Below are positions 14,967 to 22,452 of a stretch of 64,000 nucleotides of DNA, piece after piece (position 1 is the first letter of the stretch; each line of letters opens with the position of its first letter). Origin of the DNA: FEN-1191 sp036490715 (GTDB taxonomy: Bacteria; Pseudomonadota; Gammaproteobacteria; Steroidobacterales; Steroidobacteraceae); contig DASXDL010000042.1 in NCBI GenBank assembly GCA_036490715.1, forward strand, positions 6,934 through 70,933. Reading direction: 5' to 3'. Below the pieces are notes generated by a model. The model had not been told where the DNA came from. It did not search any database and was given only the letters and a program-made list of their open reading frames with translations. The translations under genes and the position numbers were made by a program.

Positions 14967-16070
14967 ATGGCAGCAGATCCGCTCGAAATCACCGGCACCG
15001 AGGCGCAACCGACCGTCAACACCAAGCCGCTGTTCAAGCTGATGGTGGAACGCAAGGCCTCGGACCTGTTCTTCACCTCCAATGCGCCGATCAAGATCAA
15101 GATCGAGGGCCAGATCTATCCGATCAACAAGCAGGTGCTCCCGCCGACCTCGGTGCGCTCGATCTGCTTCGGCCTGATGACCCCGCAACAGATCGAGGCG
15201 TTGCAGCGCGATCTCGAGATCGACTTTGCGATCTCCGAGCCGGGGCTGGGGCGCTTTCGGGTCAATATCTTCTATCAGCGCGGCTATCCGGCCATGGTGC
15301 TGCGCTACATCACCGCCGATATGCCGCGGCTGGATTCGCTCGGGCTGCCGGAAACGCTGGTGGAACTGTCGATGCTGAAGCGCGGCCTGATTCTGCTGGT
15401 CGGCTCGACCGGCTCCGGCAAGTCGACCACGCTGGCGGCGATGATCAATCATCGCAACGAAAACGCCTCAGATCACATCGTCACGATCGAGGATCCGATC
15501 GAGTTTCTGCACACCAATAAGCGCTCGATCATCAATCAGCGCGAAGTCGGCCTGGATACCAAGAGCTATGATCGGGCGCTGCGCGGCGTGATGCGCGCGG
15601 CTCCGGACGTGATCCTGATCGGCGAAATCCGCGACCGCGACAGCATGCAGGCCGCGATCAATCTGGCCGGCACCGGCCACCTGGTGCTGGCGACCCTGCA
15701 CGCCAACAACTGCGCCGAGATGTTCGATCGCGTGATCAACATGTTCCCGCTCGACCAGCACAAGCAGGTGACTCTGGATCTGTCGCAGTACCTGCGTGCA
15801 GTGCTGGCGCAGCGGCTGGTGATGGGGGTCGATAGCAAGCGCGTTGCGGCGGTCGAGGTGATGCTCAATTCGCCGCACATCGCCGAGCTGATCAAGCGCG
15901 GCGACGTCAGCGGCATCAAAGAGTCGATCATGCAGAGCGCCGACAAGGACGTTTTCAGCTTCGATACTTCGCTGCATCGTCTGTATCAGCAGGGCCGCAT
16001 CAGTCTGGACGAGGCGCTGGCGAACGCCAATTCGCGCACCAACCTCGAGGCCAAGATCAACTTCGGTTGA
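14967..16070 (+). CDS. Third PilT/PilU-type ATPase (PilU paralog)
   Basis: The 367-residue secretion-type ATPase starts 8 nt after pilU. It carries ERKASDLFFTSN, Walker A GSTGSGKS at 146-153, TIEDPIEFLHTNKRS, APDVILIGEIRDRDS and GHLVLATLHANN. It resembles PilU more than PilT (RDRD, LATLHAN, NSRTNL tail) and looks like a diverged paralog rather than a fragment; all ATPase motifs are intact. A role in retraction, alone or as a mixed partner of PilT and PilU, is inferred from position and similarity. A GC hairpin (16074-16100) follows the stop. Confidence 0.9.
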   Translation: MAADPLEITGTEAQPTVNTKPLFKLMVERKASDLFFTSNAPIKIKIEGQIYPINKQVLPPTSVRSICFGLMTPQQIEALQRDLEIDFAISEPGLGRFRVNIFYQRGYPAMVLRYITADMPRLDSLGLPETLVELSMLKRGLILLVGSTGSGKSTTLAAMINHRNENASDHIVTIEDPIEFLHTNKRSIINQREVGLDTKSYDRALRGVMRAAPDVILIGEIRDRDSMQAAINLAGTGHLVLATLHANNCAEMFDRVINMFPLDQHKQVTLDLSQYLRAVLAQRLVMGVDSKRVAAVEVMLNSPHIAELIKRGDVSGIKESIMQSADKDVFSFDTSLHRLYQQGRISLDEALANANSRTNLEAKINFG

Positions 16071-16089
16071 AGTCGGCGGCGGCCGGCGC

Positions 16090-16980
16090 TCAGGCCGCCG
16101 GCGGTAATCCGAACACGCTGTCGGCCTCGAACACCGGGCCATCCACGCACACCCGCTTCATTGAGCGGCCGGAATCGGTCTGCACGGCCACGGTGCAGCC
16201 GGCACAGCCGCCCACGGCGCACGCCATGTACTCCTCCAGCGCCACCTGGCAGGGCAGCTGGAACTCGCGCGCCAGCCGCGCGGTCGCTGCCAGCATCACG
16301 GTCGGTCCGCAGGCGAAGATCTCGGTTTGCGCGCGCGCCGCGGCCGGCAATGCCGTCAGCCAGGCGCGCGCCAGTTCGGTCACGTAACCCTCGAAGCAAC
16401 CCGGATAGCCGGCCAGGCTCGCCAGCCGCGACGGCACGCCCCATTCTTCCAGCATCGGCATGCAGCCGATGGCGACGGGTGGCAGTCCGGGGATCATCAG
16501 GGTCGAGGGTCGGCTGCGGAACGGAAACGGAATCTCCGATCCCATCAGTACCAGCGGCTGCCACGACGCGTCGCTGCGTTCGCGCAGCCGCTCGGCCAGA
16601 AAGATCATCGGCGGGATACCGACACCGCCGCCGATCGCGAGCGCGCGCGGACGCTCCGGGTGCGGCGTGAACCCGCGGCCTATCGGGCCGAGCACGCTGA
16701 TCGGCTCGCCGCCGCGGGCCCGGGCCAGCGCCTGCGTGCCCGGGCCGGTCTCCTTATAGAGCAGCTCGATCCAGCCAGCCTGGGCATCGGCCCGCATGAT
16801 CGACAGCGGTCGGCGCATCGGCAGATCGGCGGCGCAGCGCAGGTGGACGAAACTGCCGGGCGTGGCGCGCGCGGCGGTGCGGGGCGAGCGCAGTCGCAGC
16901 ACGTGCTGCTGGCCATCGAAGTGCTGGTGCGAGAGCACCGCGGCGTCCTCGAGTGTGATGCTGCCCCGATGCGCGCTCAC
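16090..16980 (-). CDS. pyrK: PyrK-like dihydroorotate dehydrogenase electron-transfer subunit
   Basis: The 296-residue FAD/[2Fe-2S] oxidoreductase of the FNR superfamily has PMRRPLSI (FAD site), GPIGRGF, GGGVGIPPMIFLAERL (NAD site), FACGPTVML and the four-cysteine cluster in EYMACAVGGCAGC plus KRVCVDGPVF. In class 1B systems PyrK passes electrons from dihydroorotate via PyrDB to NAD+. The GTG start overlaps the pyrB stop (GTGA), so it is translated with a pyrimidine gene. No pyrD is in the window. It occupies the place where Pseudomonas relatives carry a pyrC-like gene. Confidence 0.88.
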   Translation of the reverse strand: MSAHRGSITLEDAAVLSHQHFDGQQHVLRLRSPRTAARATPGSFVHLRCAADLPMRRPLSIMRADAQAGWIELLYKETGPGTQALARARGGEPISVLGPIGRGFTPHPERPRALAIGGGVGIPPMIFLAERLRERSDASWQPLVLMGSEIPFPFRSRPSTLMIPGLPPVAIGCMPMLEEWGVPSRLASLAGYPGCFEGYVTELARAWLTALPAAARAQTEIFACGPTVMLAATARLAREFQLPCQVALEEYMACAVGGCAGCTVAVQTDSGRSMKRVCVDGPVFEADSVFGLPPAA

Positions 16981-17930
16981 GACGCCGGCCGGCCGATGAC
17001 GTTTTCCAGCACCGCCATGCGCACCGCGACGCCGTTGCTGACCTGGGCACGGATCACCGACTGCGGGCCGTCAGCGACCTCGGAGGCGATCTCGACGCCG
17101 CGATTCATCGGCTGCGGATGCATCACGATGGCGTCCGGACGTGCGCGCGCGAGGCGCTCGGGGGTCAGCCCGTAGCGCTGGAAGTACGCGGCCGCGTCCG
17201 GAATCGCGCTTTGCTCGAAGCGCTCCTTCTGGATGCGCAGCATCATCACCACGTCGACGCCCTCCAGGCCCTGCTCGAGCGTTTCAAAGCGCAGGCAACC
17301 GCCGAACTCCTGCGGCTCGGGCATCAGCGCCGGCGGCGCGACGATGCGCAGCTCGCGCGCCTGCAGAGTCCGAAATACCTGGTAGGCCGAGCGTGCCACG
17401 CGCGAGTGGCGCAGGTCGCCGACGATCGCGATGCGCAATGCTTCGATGTTGCCCTTGTGCTGGCGCACGGTCAGCGCATCCAGCAGTCCCTGGGTGGGGT
17501 GGGACAGGTGCGCTTCCCCGGCCGACAGCACGCTGACGTGGCCGGCGACGTGCGCGGCCACGTGCGACAGCACCCCGGGTTCGGCGTCGCGGATAACGAA
17601 CGCGTCGAAGTGCAGCGCCTGCAGCGTGAAGATCGTGTCGAGCATGCTCTCGCCCTTGACGCGCGAGGACAGCTGCACCTCCAGATTGACGACCTCGGCG
17701 CCGAGCCGGCGGCCGGCCAGCTCGAACGACACTCGGGTACGGGTCGAGGGCTCGGTGAACAGGTTGGCGATGGTGATGCCACTGAGCGAGCTGCCGGTCG
17801 GCGCGCGCTCACCGATGCGGCGCGCGAAATGCTGCGAACGCTGCAGCAACGACTCGACCTCATCGCGGCGCAGGCCTTCGAGGGTAATCAGGTGACGCAG
17901 GGAGCCGTCGGCGCGCCTTTGCTCAATCAT
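16977..17930 (-). CDS. pyrB: Aspartate carbamoyltransferase catalytic subunit
   Basis: PyrB condenses aspartate with carbamoyl phosphate in pyrimidine synthesis. The 317-residue product has the carbamoyl-phosphate motif FTEPSTRTRVSFE, HPTQGLLDA, VGDLRHSRVARS and MHPQPMNRGVEI. The length fits PyrB without the long N-terminal extension needed to pair with a pyrC-like subunit in Pseudomonas. No pyrR or pyrI is adjacent. It overlaps ruvX by 4 nt (ATGA) upstream and pyrK downstream. Confidence 0.96.
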   Translation of the reverse strand: MIEQRRADGSLRHLITLEGLRRDEVESLLQRSQHFARRIGERAPTGSSLSGITIANLFTEPSTRTRVSFELAGRRLGAEVVNLEVQLSSRVKGESMLDTIFTLQALHFDAFVIRDAEPGVLSHVAAHVAGHVSVLSAGEAHLSHPTQGLLDALTVRQHKGNIEALRIAIVGDLRHSRVARSAYQVFRTLQARELRIVAPPALMPEPQEFGGCLRFETLEQGLEGVDVVMMLRIQKERFEQSAIPDAAAYFQRYGLTPERLARARPDAIVMHPQPMNRGVEIASEVADGPQSVIRAQVSNGVAVRMAVLENVIGRPAS

Positions 17931-18376
17931 TCCGTGCGACCTTCACCTCGCAACCAGCGTTCCAGAATGATAGCGGCTGCCGCGCCGTCGATGTCGGCAG
18001 CTTGCACCCGCCGCCGGCGCTGGCCGGCGGCGCGCTGCTGTTTGAGCCGCTCGACCGCCTCGATCGAACTGGCGAATTCATCGGTGCGCTGCACCGGGCG
18101 GTGGGCGCGTGCGGCCAGCTCGGCGGCAAAGCGGTCGGTGTGCGCACTCAAGGCGGAAGGCGCGCCGTCGGCGTGCCGCGGGCTGCCAACGACCAGCACG
18201 TCGGGTCGAAGCTCCTGCAGCAGCCGATCGATGGCGGCCCAGTCGATGCCGCGGTCGGTGACCGGGATGGCGCCGCGCGGGGCGGCGGTGGAGCTGACGG
18301 TGTCGCCGCTGGCGATACCAATGCGACGCAGGCCGAAGTCGAATGCCAGTACGAGCTGGGCGCGCGCCTCAGGCAT
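17927..18376 (-). CDS. ruvX: RuvX/YqgF family Holliday junction resolvase-like protein
   Basis: The 149-residue RNase H-fold nuclease has the N-terminal AFDFGLRRIGIA motif with the first catalytic Asp, VVGSPRHADG, and a C-terminal DIDGAAAAIILERWL. E. coli YqgF acts in 16S rRNA 5' maturation; other homologues resolve Holliday junctions. VVGSPRHADG replaces the common VVGLPLNMDG, a small variation. It overlaps yqgE by 8 nt and pyrB by 4 nt. Confidence 0.93.
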   Translation of the reverse strand: MPEARAQLVLAFDFGLRRIGIASGDTVSSTAAPRGAIPVTDRGIDWAAIDRLLQELRPDVLVVGSPRHADGAPSALSAHTDRFAAELAARAHRPVQRTDEFASSIEAVERLKQQRAAGQRRRRVQAADIDGAAAAIILERWLRGEGRTE

Positions 18377-18932
18377 GACCCGCGGTGAAACTCACGCGCG
18401 AGCTGTCCACGCCGATCAGCTGCCAGGCAGCCTGCCAGCGGTCTTCAAACGGCAGTTCGAACACGATGCGCTCGTCCAGCGGCAGGCTGAGCCAGGCGTT
18501 GTCGAGCATCTCGCGCTCGAGCTGGCCGGCATCCCAGCCGGCGTAGCCCAGGGCCACGAACGCGCCCTGCGGACCTTCGCCCCGGGCGATCGCCGCCAGC
18601 ACGTCGCGCGAGGTGGTCACTTGGACATTGTCGGAAATGCGGTGGGTGGAATCCCAGGAGCCGCCCGGGCGGTGCAACACAAAGCCGCGGTCGGTGTGGA
18701 CCGGGCCGCCCCGCAGCACCGGCTGCTCGCTGATGCGGATGTCGGAGGGCTCGAGCTTCATCTGCGCCATGACGTCGCCGAGCTTCATGCCCATGGGCTT
18801 GTTCAGAACGATTCCAAGAGCGCCGCGGTCGCTGTGCTCGCACACCAGCGCGACCGTCTGGGCGAAGTTACCATCCGCGAGGGAGGGCATCGCGATCAGG
18901 AGGTGATTGGCCAATGACCCGTTAGTGCCCAT
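18369..18932 (-). CDS. yqgE: YqgE/AlgH family protein (DUF179)
   Basis: The 187-residue protein starts MGTNGSLANHLLIAMPSL and contains the DUF179 hallmarks ALGIVLNKPMG, LRGGPVHTDRGFVLH, ALGYAGWDAGQLEREM and an NAWL segment. AlgH/YqgE proteins are widespread; in Pseudomonas AlgH influences alginate regulation, but the biochemical role is unresolved. ATG 18932 is selected because the conserved family start lies there; the longer in-frame extension is not family-like. It sits in the gshB-tonB-yqgE-ruvX order. Confidence 0.92.
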   Translation of the reverse strand: MGTNGSLANHLLIAMPSLADGNFAQTVALVCEHSDRGALGIVLNKPMGMKLGDVMAQMKLEPSDIRISEQPVLRGGPVHTDRGFVLHRPGGSWDSTHRISDNVQVTTSRDVLAAIARGEGPQGAFVALGYAGWDAGQLEREMLDNAWLSLPLDERIVFELPFEDRWQAAWQLIGVDSSRVSFTAGHA

Positions 18933-18964
18933 GCAAGCCAGTATGCGGGCGGCACCGCCCTGTC

Positions 18965-19900
18965 TCAAGGTCTCGATGGCGTATCTGACGAAACGGTCAC
19001 AGCCCCAGACTGCAGCGCTCCGGCAACGAAATCCCATTGATATGCAAAGCGCAATTGCGAGTAGCTGGCGGCGACATCGGCCGGAAACGGCTCGAAGGGA
19101 CTGGCCAGCTTCAGGATGGTGAGGGCGGCCTGATCGAGCGCGCCGGAACCGCTGCTGCGGCGCACTGTCGCCTCCCGCAGGCGGCCGTTGGCGGCGATGT
19201 CGACCTCCACCACCGGGCTGCCCGACAGGCCGGCGTTGCGCACCGCCGAGGGCAAATTAAGGTTGCCGACCCGCTCCACCTTGCGTTTCCAGGCCGCAAG
19301 GTACGGGGCCAGAGCGGAGGCGCGGGTATCGGGCGTCACCCAGTGCTCGGCATCGCTCTTGCCTCGCAGCAGCAGCTCCAGCTGCTCGCCCTGACCGCTG
19401 CGCGGGTCGCCCGGCAGGTCGCCGATCATCTCGGGCAACGGCTCGGACGACGCGCTTGATTGTTCCTCGCCCAGGTAGCGCACGTCGCTGCTCGAGCCGC
19501 TGCTGGCCAGCACCGGCTGCGCTCGGCTGGCTGCAGCGCTGTCGCTGCTGTCGCCCTGGCCGGCTTGTTGCTCTCGCTCGGGTGCGCCGCGGCTGGCCGG
19601 ACTGGCCGCCGGCGCCGGCTGGTCGGTATTGCCGCTGCCCAGCTGGGTGCGCTGGGCCAGGTAGGTGGCGCGCTCGTTGGACTGTGCTTCCGGCACCTCG
19701 TTGGTGACCAGCAACACGTCGAGCTGCGGCGTCGCGCCGCCGCCGATGCCGCCGGCGGCGAACGTCAGGCCCAGGATCACGATCGCGTGCAGCAGCGCCG
19801 CCAGGAACAACATCGCGACCAGGCGCTCGCCTACCTGCGCGCGGCCTTCGCGCAGCGGCACGGAGACGGGGCGAGGGCTGGGCTGCGACGCGGCGGTCAC
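18965..19900 (-). CDS. tonB: TonB-family energy transducer
   Basis: This is a 311-residue inner-membrane protein with a short cytoplasmic N-terminus, one transmembrane helix (about residues 28-48), a periplasmic Ser/Gln/Ala-rich linker, and a C-terminal TonB domain. The domain contains YLAAWKRKVERVGNLNLP, GSPVVEVDIAANGRL and a final beta region ending near FPADVAASYSQLRF. TonB couples proton motive force to outer-membrane receptors such as the BtuB-like protein at 35.2-37.2 kb. No exbB or exbD is nearby. The GTG start overlaps gshB. Confidence 0.88.
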   Translation of the reverse strand: MTAASQPSPRPVSVPLREGRAQVGERLVAMLFLAALLHAIVILGLTFAAGGIGGGATPQLDVLLVTNEVPEAQSNERATYLAQRTQLGSGNTDQPAPAASPASRGAPEREQQAGQGDSSDSAAASRAQPVLASSGSSSDVRYLGEEQSSASSEPLPEMIGDLPGDPRSGQGEQLELLLRGKSDAEHWVTPDTRASALAPYLAAWKRKVERVGNLNLPSAVRNAGLSGSPVVEVDIAANGRLREATVRRSSGSGALDQAALTILKLASPFEPFPADVAASYSQLRFAYQWDFVAGALQSGAVTVSSDTPSRP

Positions 19901-20862
19901 CGGCTCGAGTATAGCCGCCGCTCGATCGCACTCATCAGCAGGCCGGCGATGTCGAGCTTGAATTGGCGATCCAGTTCACGAACGCCGGTGGGGCTGGTGA
20001 CATTGATCTCGGTGACGAAGCCGCCGATCACGTCCAGGCCGGCAAACACGACGCCGGCTTCGCGCAGCGCCGGACCGATCTGCTGCGCCAGCCAGCGGTC
20101 GCGCTCGGTCAATGCGCGGCCCACCCCCACGGCACCGGCGGCGAGATTGCCGCGATGGTCCTCGGCCTGCGGAATCCGCGCCAGCGCGTACGGTACCGGC
20201 TCGCCGTCCACCAGCAGCACCCGCGCGTCGCCGCCGGTGACGATTTCGGGCAGATACTTTTGCACCATGGCAAAGCGCGCACCGTTGCCGGTGATGGTCT
20301 CGAAAACCACGCGCGCGTTCTTATCGCCCGGAGCCACCACGAACACCGAGTAACCGCCCATGCCATGCAGCGGCTTGGCGACGATGCTGCCGTGGGTGCG
20401 GGCGAACTCCTCCATCTGCTGCAGGTCGCGCGTCACCAGTGTCGGTGCGCAGCATTGCGGAAACCAGGCGGTGTAGACCTTTTCGTTCATGTCACGCAGG
20501 CTGCGCGGCCGGTTGACCACCAGTGCGCCGGCCTGTTCGGCCCGTTCGAGGATGTAGGTCAGGTAGATGAACTCGATGTCAAATGGCGGGTCCTTGCGCA
20601 TCAGGATCACGTCGAAGGCGCTCAGCGGTTCGACCTTTTCGGCGCCGAACACATGCCAGCGCTGCGGGTTGGCTTCCACCGTGATGGCCCGCGCACGCCC
20701 TTCAGCCACGCCGTCGCGCAAGCGCAGATCCTGCGGCTCAAGGTAGCTGATCGCCCAGCCGCGCGACTGCGCGGACAGCAGCAACGCCAGCGTCGTGTCC
20801 TTGGCGAACTTGACGTGCTCGATCGGATCCATGACCACGGCAAGGCGAACTTTGCTGCCCAT
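19897..20862 (-). CDS. gshB: Glutathione synthetase
   Basis: GshB joins gamma-glutamylcysteine and glycine with ATP. The product of 321 residues has the N-terminal VMDPIEHVKFAKDTTLALL, MRKDPPFDIEFIYLTY, the ATP-grasp core (GSIVAKPLHGMGGYSVF) and a C-terminal FAGLDVIGGFVTEINVTSPTG. AAGGAG lies 5 nt before the ATG at 20862 and only 2 nt before the ATG at 20865, favouring the downstream one. It is divergent from pilG across about 230 nt. Confidence 0.96.
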   Translation of the reverse strand: MGSKVRLAVVMDPIEHVKFAKDTTLALLLSAQSRGWAISYLEPQDLRLRDGVAEGRARAITVEANPQRWHVFGAEKVEPLSAFDVILMRKDPPFDIEFIYLTYILERAEQAGALVVNRPRSLRDMNEKVYTAWFPQCCAPTLVTRDLQQMEEFARTHGSIVAKPLHGMGGYSVFVVAPGDKNARVVFETITGNGARFAMVQKYLPEIVTGGDARVLLVDGEPVPYALARIPQAEDHRGNLAAGAVGVGRALTERDRWLAQQIGPALREAGVVFAGLDVIGGFVTEINVTSPTGVRELDRQFKLDIAGLLMSAIERRLYSSR

Positions 20863-21090
20863 CATTGCTCCTTATGCAGCCCGGTCGAAGCGCTCGTTTG
20901 TGCGCCAGACGAAATTCACGAGATTATGTTCTGGCAAGCGCGTCCGGGCTCTCAAAAACGTGACGGAGACGGCATAGCCGCAGGTGAGCCGATATGTTAA
21001 AACACGACGCTAATTGCGCGCACATCAGGGCTTCGGCTGCAACGATATTTTGACCCTGAAGTGTCCGGATCTTCCGGAGGTTTTCAAGCT

Positions 21091-21519
21091 ATGGCATCGA
21101 CGGCTGAAGAGCGGACCGGACCGGCCTCGCCGACCGGCGGCTCTGCGCTCAAGGGTCTCAAGGTGCTGGTCATCGACGACAGCAAGACCATTCGACGCAC
21201 CGCCGAGACGCTGCTGGCGAAGGAAGGCTGCGAGGTGTTCACCGCAGTCGACGGTTTCGATGCGCTCGCCAAGATCGCCGACCACCAGCCGGACATCGTG
21301 TTCGTCGACATCATGATGCCGCGACTGGATGGCTATCAGACCTGCGCACTGATCAAGCATAACAAGGTGTTCCGCGCCATTCCGGTGATCATGCTGTCGT
21401 CCAAGGACGGTCTGTTCGACCGCGCCCGCGGCCGCATTGTCGGTTCCGAGCACTATCTGACCAAGCCATTCACCAAGGACGAGCTGCTGGGCGCGATCGA
21501 GTCGCATGTTGGGAGGTAA
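21091..21519 (+). CDS. pilG: Twitching motility response regulator PilG
   Basis: This 142-residue single-domain receiver has a 25-residue N-terminal extension. Conserved acidic residues lie in LVIDDSKTIRR, the phosphoacceptor Asp in IVFVDIMMPRLDGYQ, and the switch lysine in YLTKPFTKDE. PilG controls pilus extension downstream of the ChpA kinase. ATG 21091 follows a CGGAGG site by about 8 nt; an upstream in-frame GTG at 21061 lacks one. It is the first gene of the Chp operon and precedes pilH by 2 nt. Confidence 0.95.
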   Translation: MASTAEERTGPASPTGGSALKGLKVLVIDDSKTIRRTAETLLAKEGCEVFTAVDGFDALAKIADHQPDIVFVDIMMPRLDGYQTCALIKHNKVFRAIPVIMLSSKDGLFDRARGRIVGSEHYLTKPFTKDELLGAIESHVGR

Positions 21520-21521
21520 TC

Positions 21522-21887
21522 ATGGCCTTGATCCTGATCGTGGATGATTCGCCCACCGAGGTGCACGTGATGCAGAAGGCGCTCGAGCGCCACGGCTTTC
21601 GCACCGCGGTCGCCGCCGACGGCGCCGAGGGCGTGCGGTTGGCGCGCCAGATGCGCCCCGATCTGATCTTCATGGATATCGTCATGCCGGGCGTCAACGG
21701 TTACCAGGCGACGCGCACGCTGCTCAACGATCCCAGCACCAGTGCGATTCCAATCGTGATGGTCACGTCCAAGGGGCATGAAGCCGATCGCGTCTGGGGT
21801 CTGCGCCAGGGTGCGGTCGACTACTTGATCAAGCCGGTGTCGCCCGACCAGCTGGTCGAAATGGCGCAGGCGACTCTTGCCGCCTGA
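21522..21887 (+). CDS. pilH: Twitching motility response regulator PilH
   Basis: The 121-residue CheY-like receiver has LIVDDSPTEVHVMQKALE, the phosphoacceptor in LIFMDIVMPGVNGYQ and DYLIKPVSPDQL. PilH typically acts as a phosphate sink or retraction regulator opposite PilG. GGGAGG lies 7 nt before the ATG. It has no output domain. The pilG-pilH pair is retained in its normal order and spacing. Confidence 0.95.
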   Translation: MALILIVDDSPTEVHVMQKALERHGFRTAVAADGAEGVRLARQMRPDLIFMDIVMPGVNGYQATRTLLNDPSTSAIPIVMVTSKGHEADRVWGLRQGAVDYLIKPVSPDQLVEMAQATLAA

Positions 21888-21888
21888 C

Positions 21889-22452
21889 ATGCAGGAGAGT
21901 GTAGCGCTCAGGAGTCTGCGCGATCGGCCATTCGAGCTCCTGGCAGAGCTCGATCGCCGGGGTCGCAGCGTGACCGCGAGCGCGGCCGCCGATGTTGAGA
22001 AAGTCGGCGAGTGGGTGGGAGTGGCGTTGCGTATGGCCGGCGAACTGTATCTGGTAGCACGCGAGGAGGCGCGGGAAGTGCTCGGCGTCCCGGCGCCGCT
22101 CACGCGCGTGCCCGGCGCCAAGAGCTGGATCCTCGGGCTCGCCAACGTGCGCGGCCAACTGCTGCCGATCATCGACTTGCGCGCCTACCTGGGCAGTGGT
22201 CCGACCCCCAATGCGCGCACCTCGCGCGTCATCGTGGTCAATCACCGCGACATCCCGGCCGGGCTGGTGGTCGACGAGGTGCTTGGCTTCCGGCGCTTCG
22301 CCGATGCCGAATTCACCGCCGACGTGCCGCCCACCATCGTCCACTGCGAACGCTACGTTGCCGGCTCGTTCAAGCGCGGCAACGAGCAATGGCCGGTGCT
22401 CGGCCTGCGCGCGCTGCTGGAGGATCCGACCTTCGCCGAGGCGAGCGCGTGA
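21889..22452 (+). CDS. pilI: PilI, CheW-like coupling protein
   Basis: The 187-residue protein carries a CheW domain with the GLANVRGQLLPIIDLRAYLG motif followed by RVIVVNHRDIPAGLVVDEVLGFRRF. It would couple the PilJ receptor to the ChpA kinase. ATG 21889 starts one base after the pilH stop; a TTG at 21877 inside pilH is also in frame. The stop overlaps the pilJ GTG (GTGA). Confidence 0.93.
   Translation: MQESVALRSLRDRPFELLAELDRRGRSVTASAAADVEKVGEWVGVALRMAGELYLVAREEAREVLGVPAPLTRVPGAKSWILGLANVRGQLLPIIDLRAYLGSGPTPNARTSRVIVVNHRDIPAGLVVDEVLGFRRFADAEFTADVPPTIVHCERYVAGSFKRGNEQWPVLGLRALLEDPTFAEASA

Noticed and set aside
16074..16100. GC-rich hairpin between the third pilT-type gene and pyrK as a terminator
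   Set aside because: A 7-bp stem with a 13-nt loop and no T-run is too weak for a confident terminator call.
17118..18917. 599-codon open frame antisense to pyrB, ruvX and yqgE
   Set aside because: It spans three recognised genes on the other strand and has no recognisable domain; Arg/Ala/Gln-rich composition is typical of antisense frames here.
22011..22448. N-terminal extension of pilJ within pilI
   Set aside because: The extension is Arg-rich and overlaps the conserved pilI in another frame; the GTG at 22449 overlaps the pilI stop as expected in this operon.
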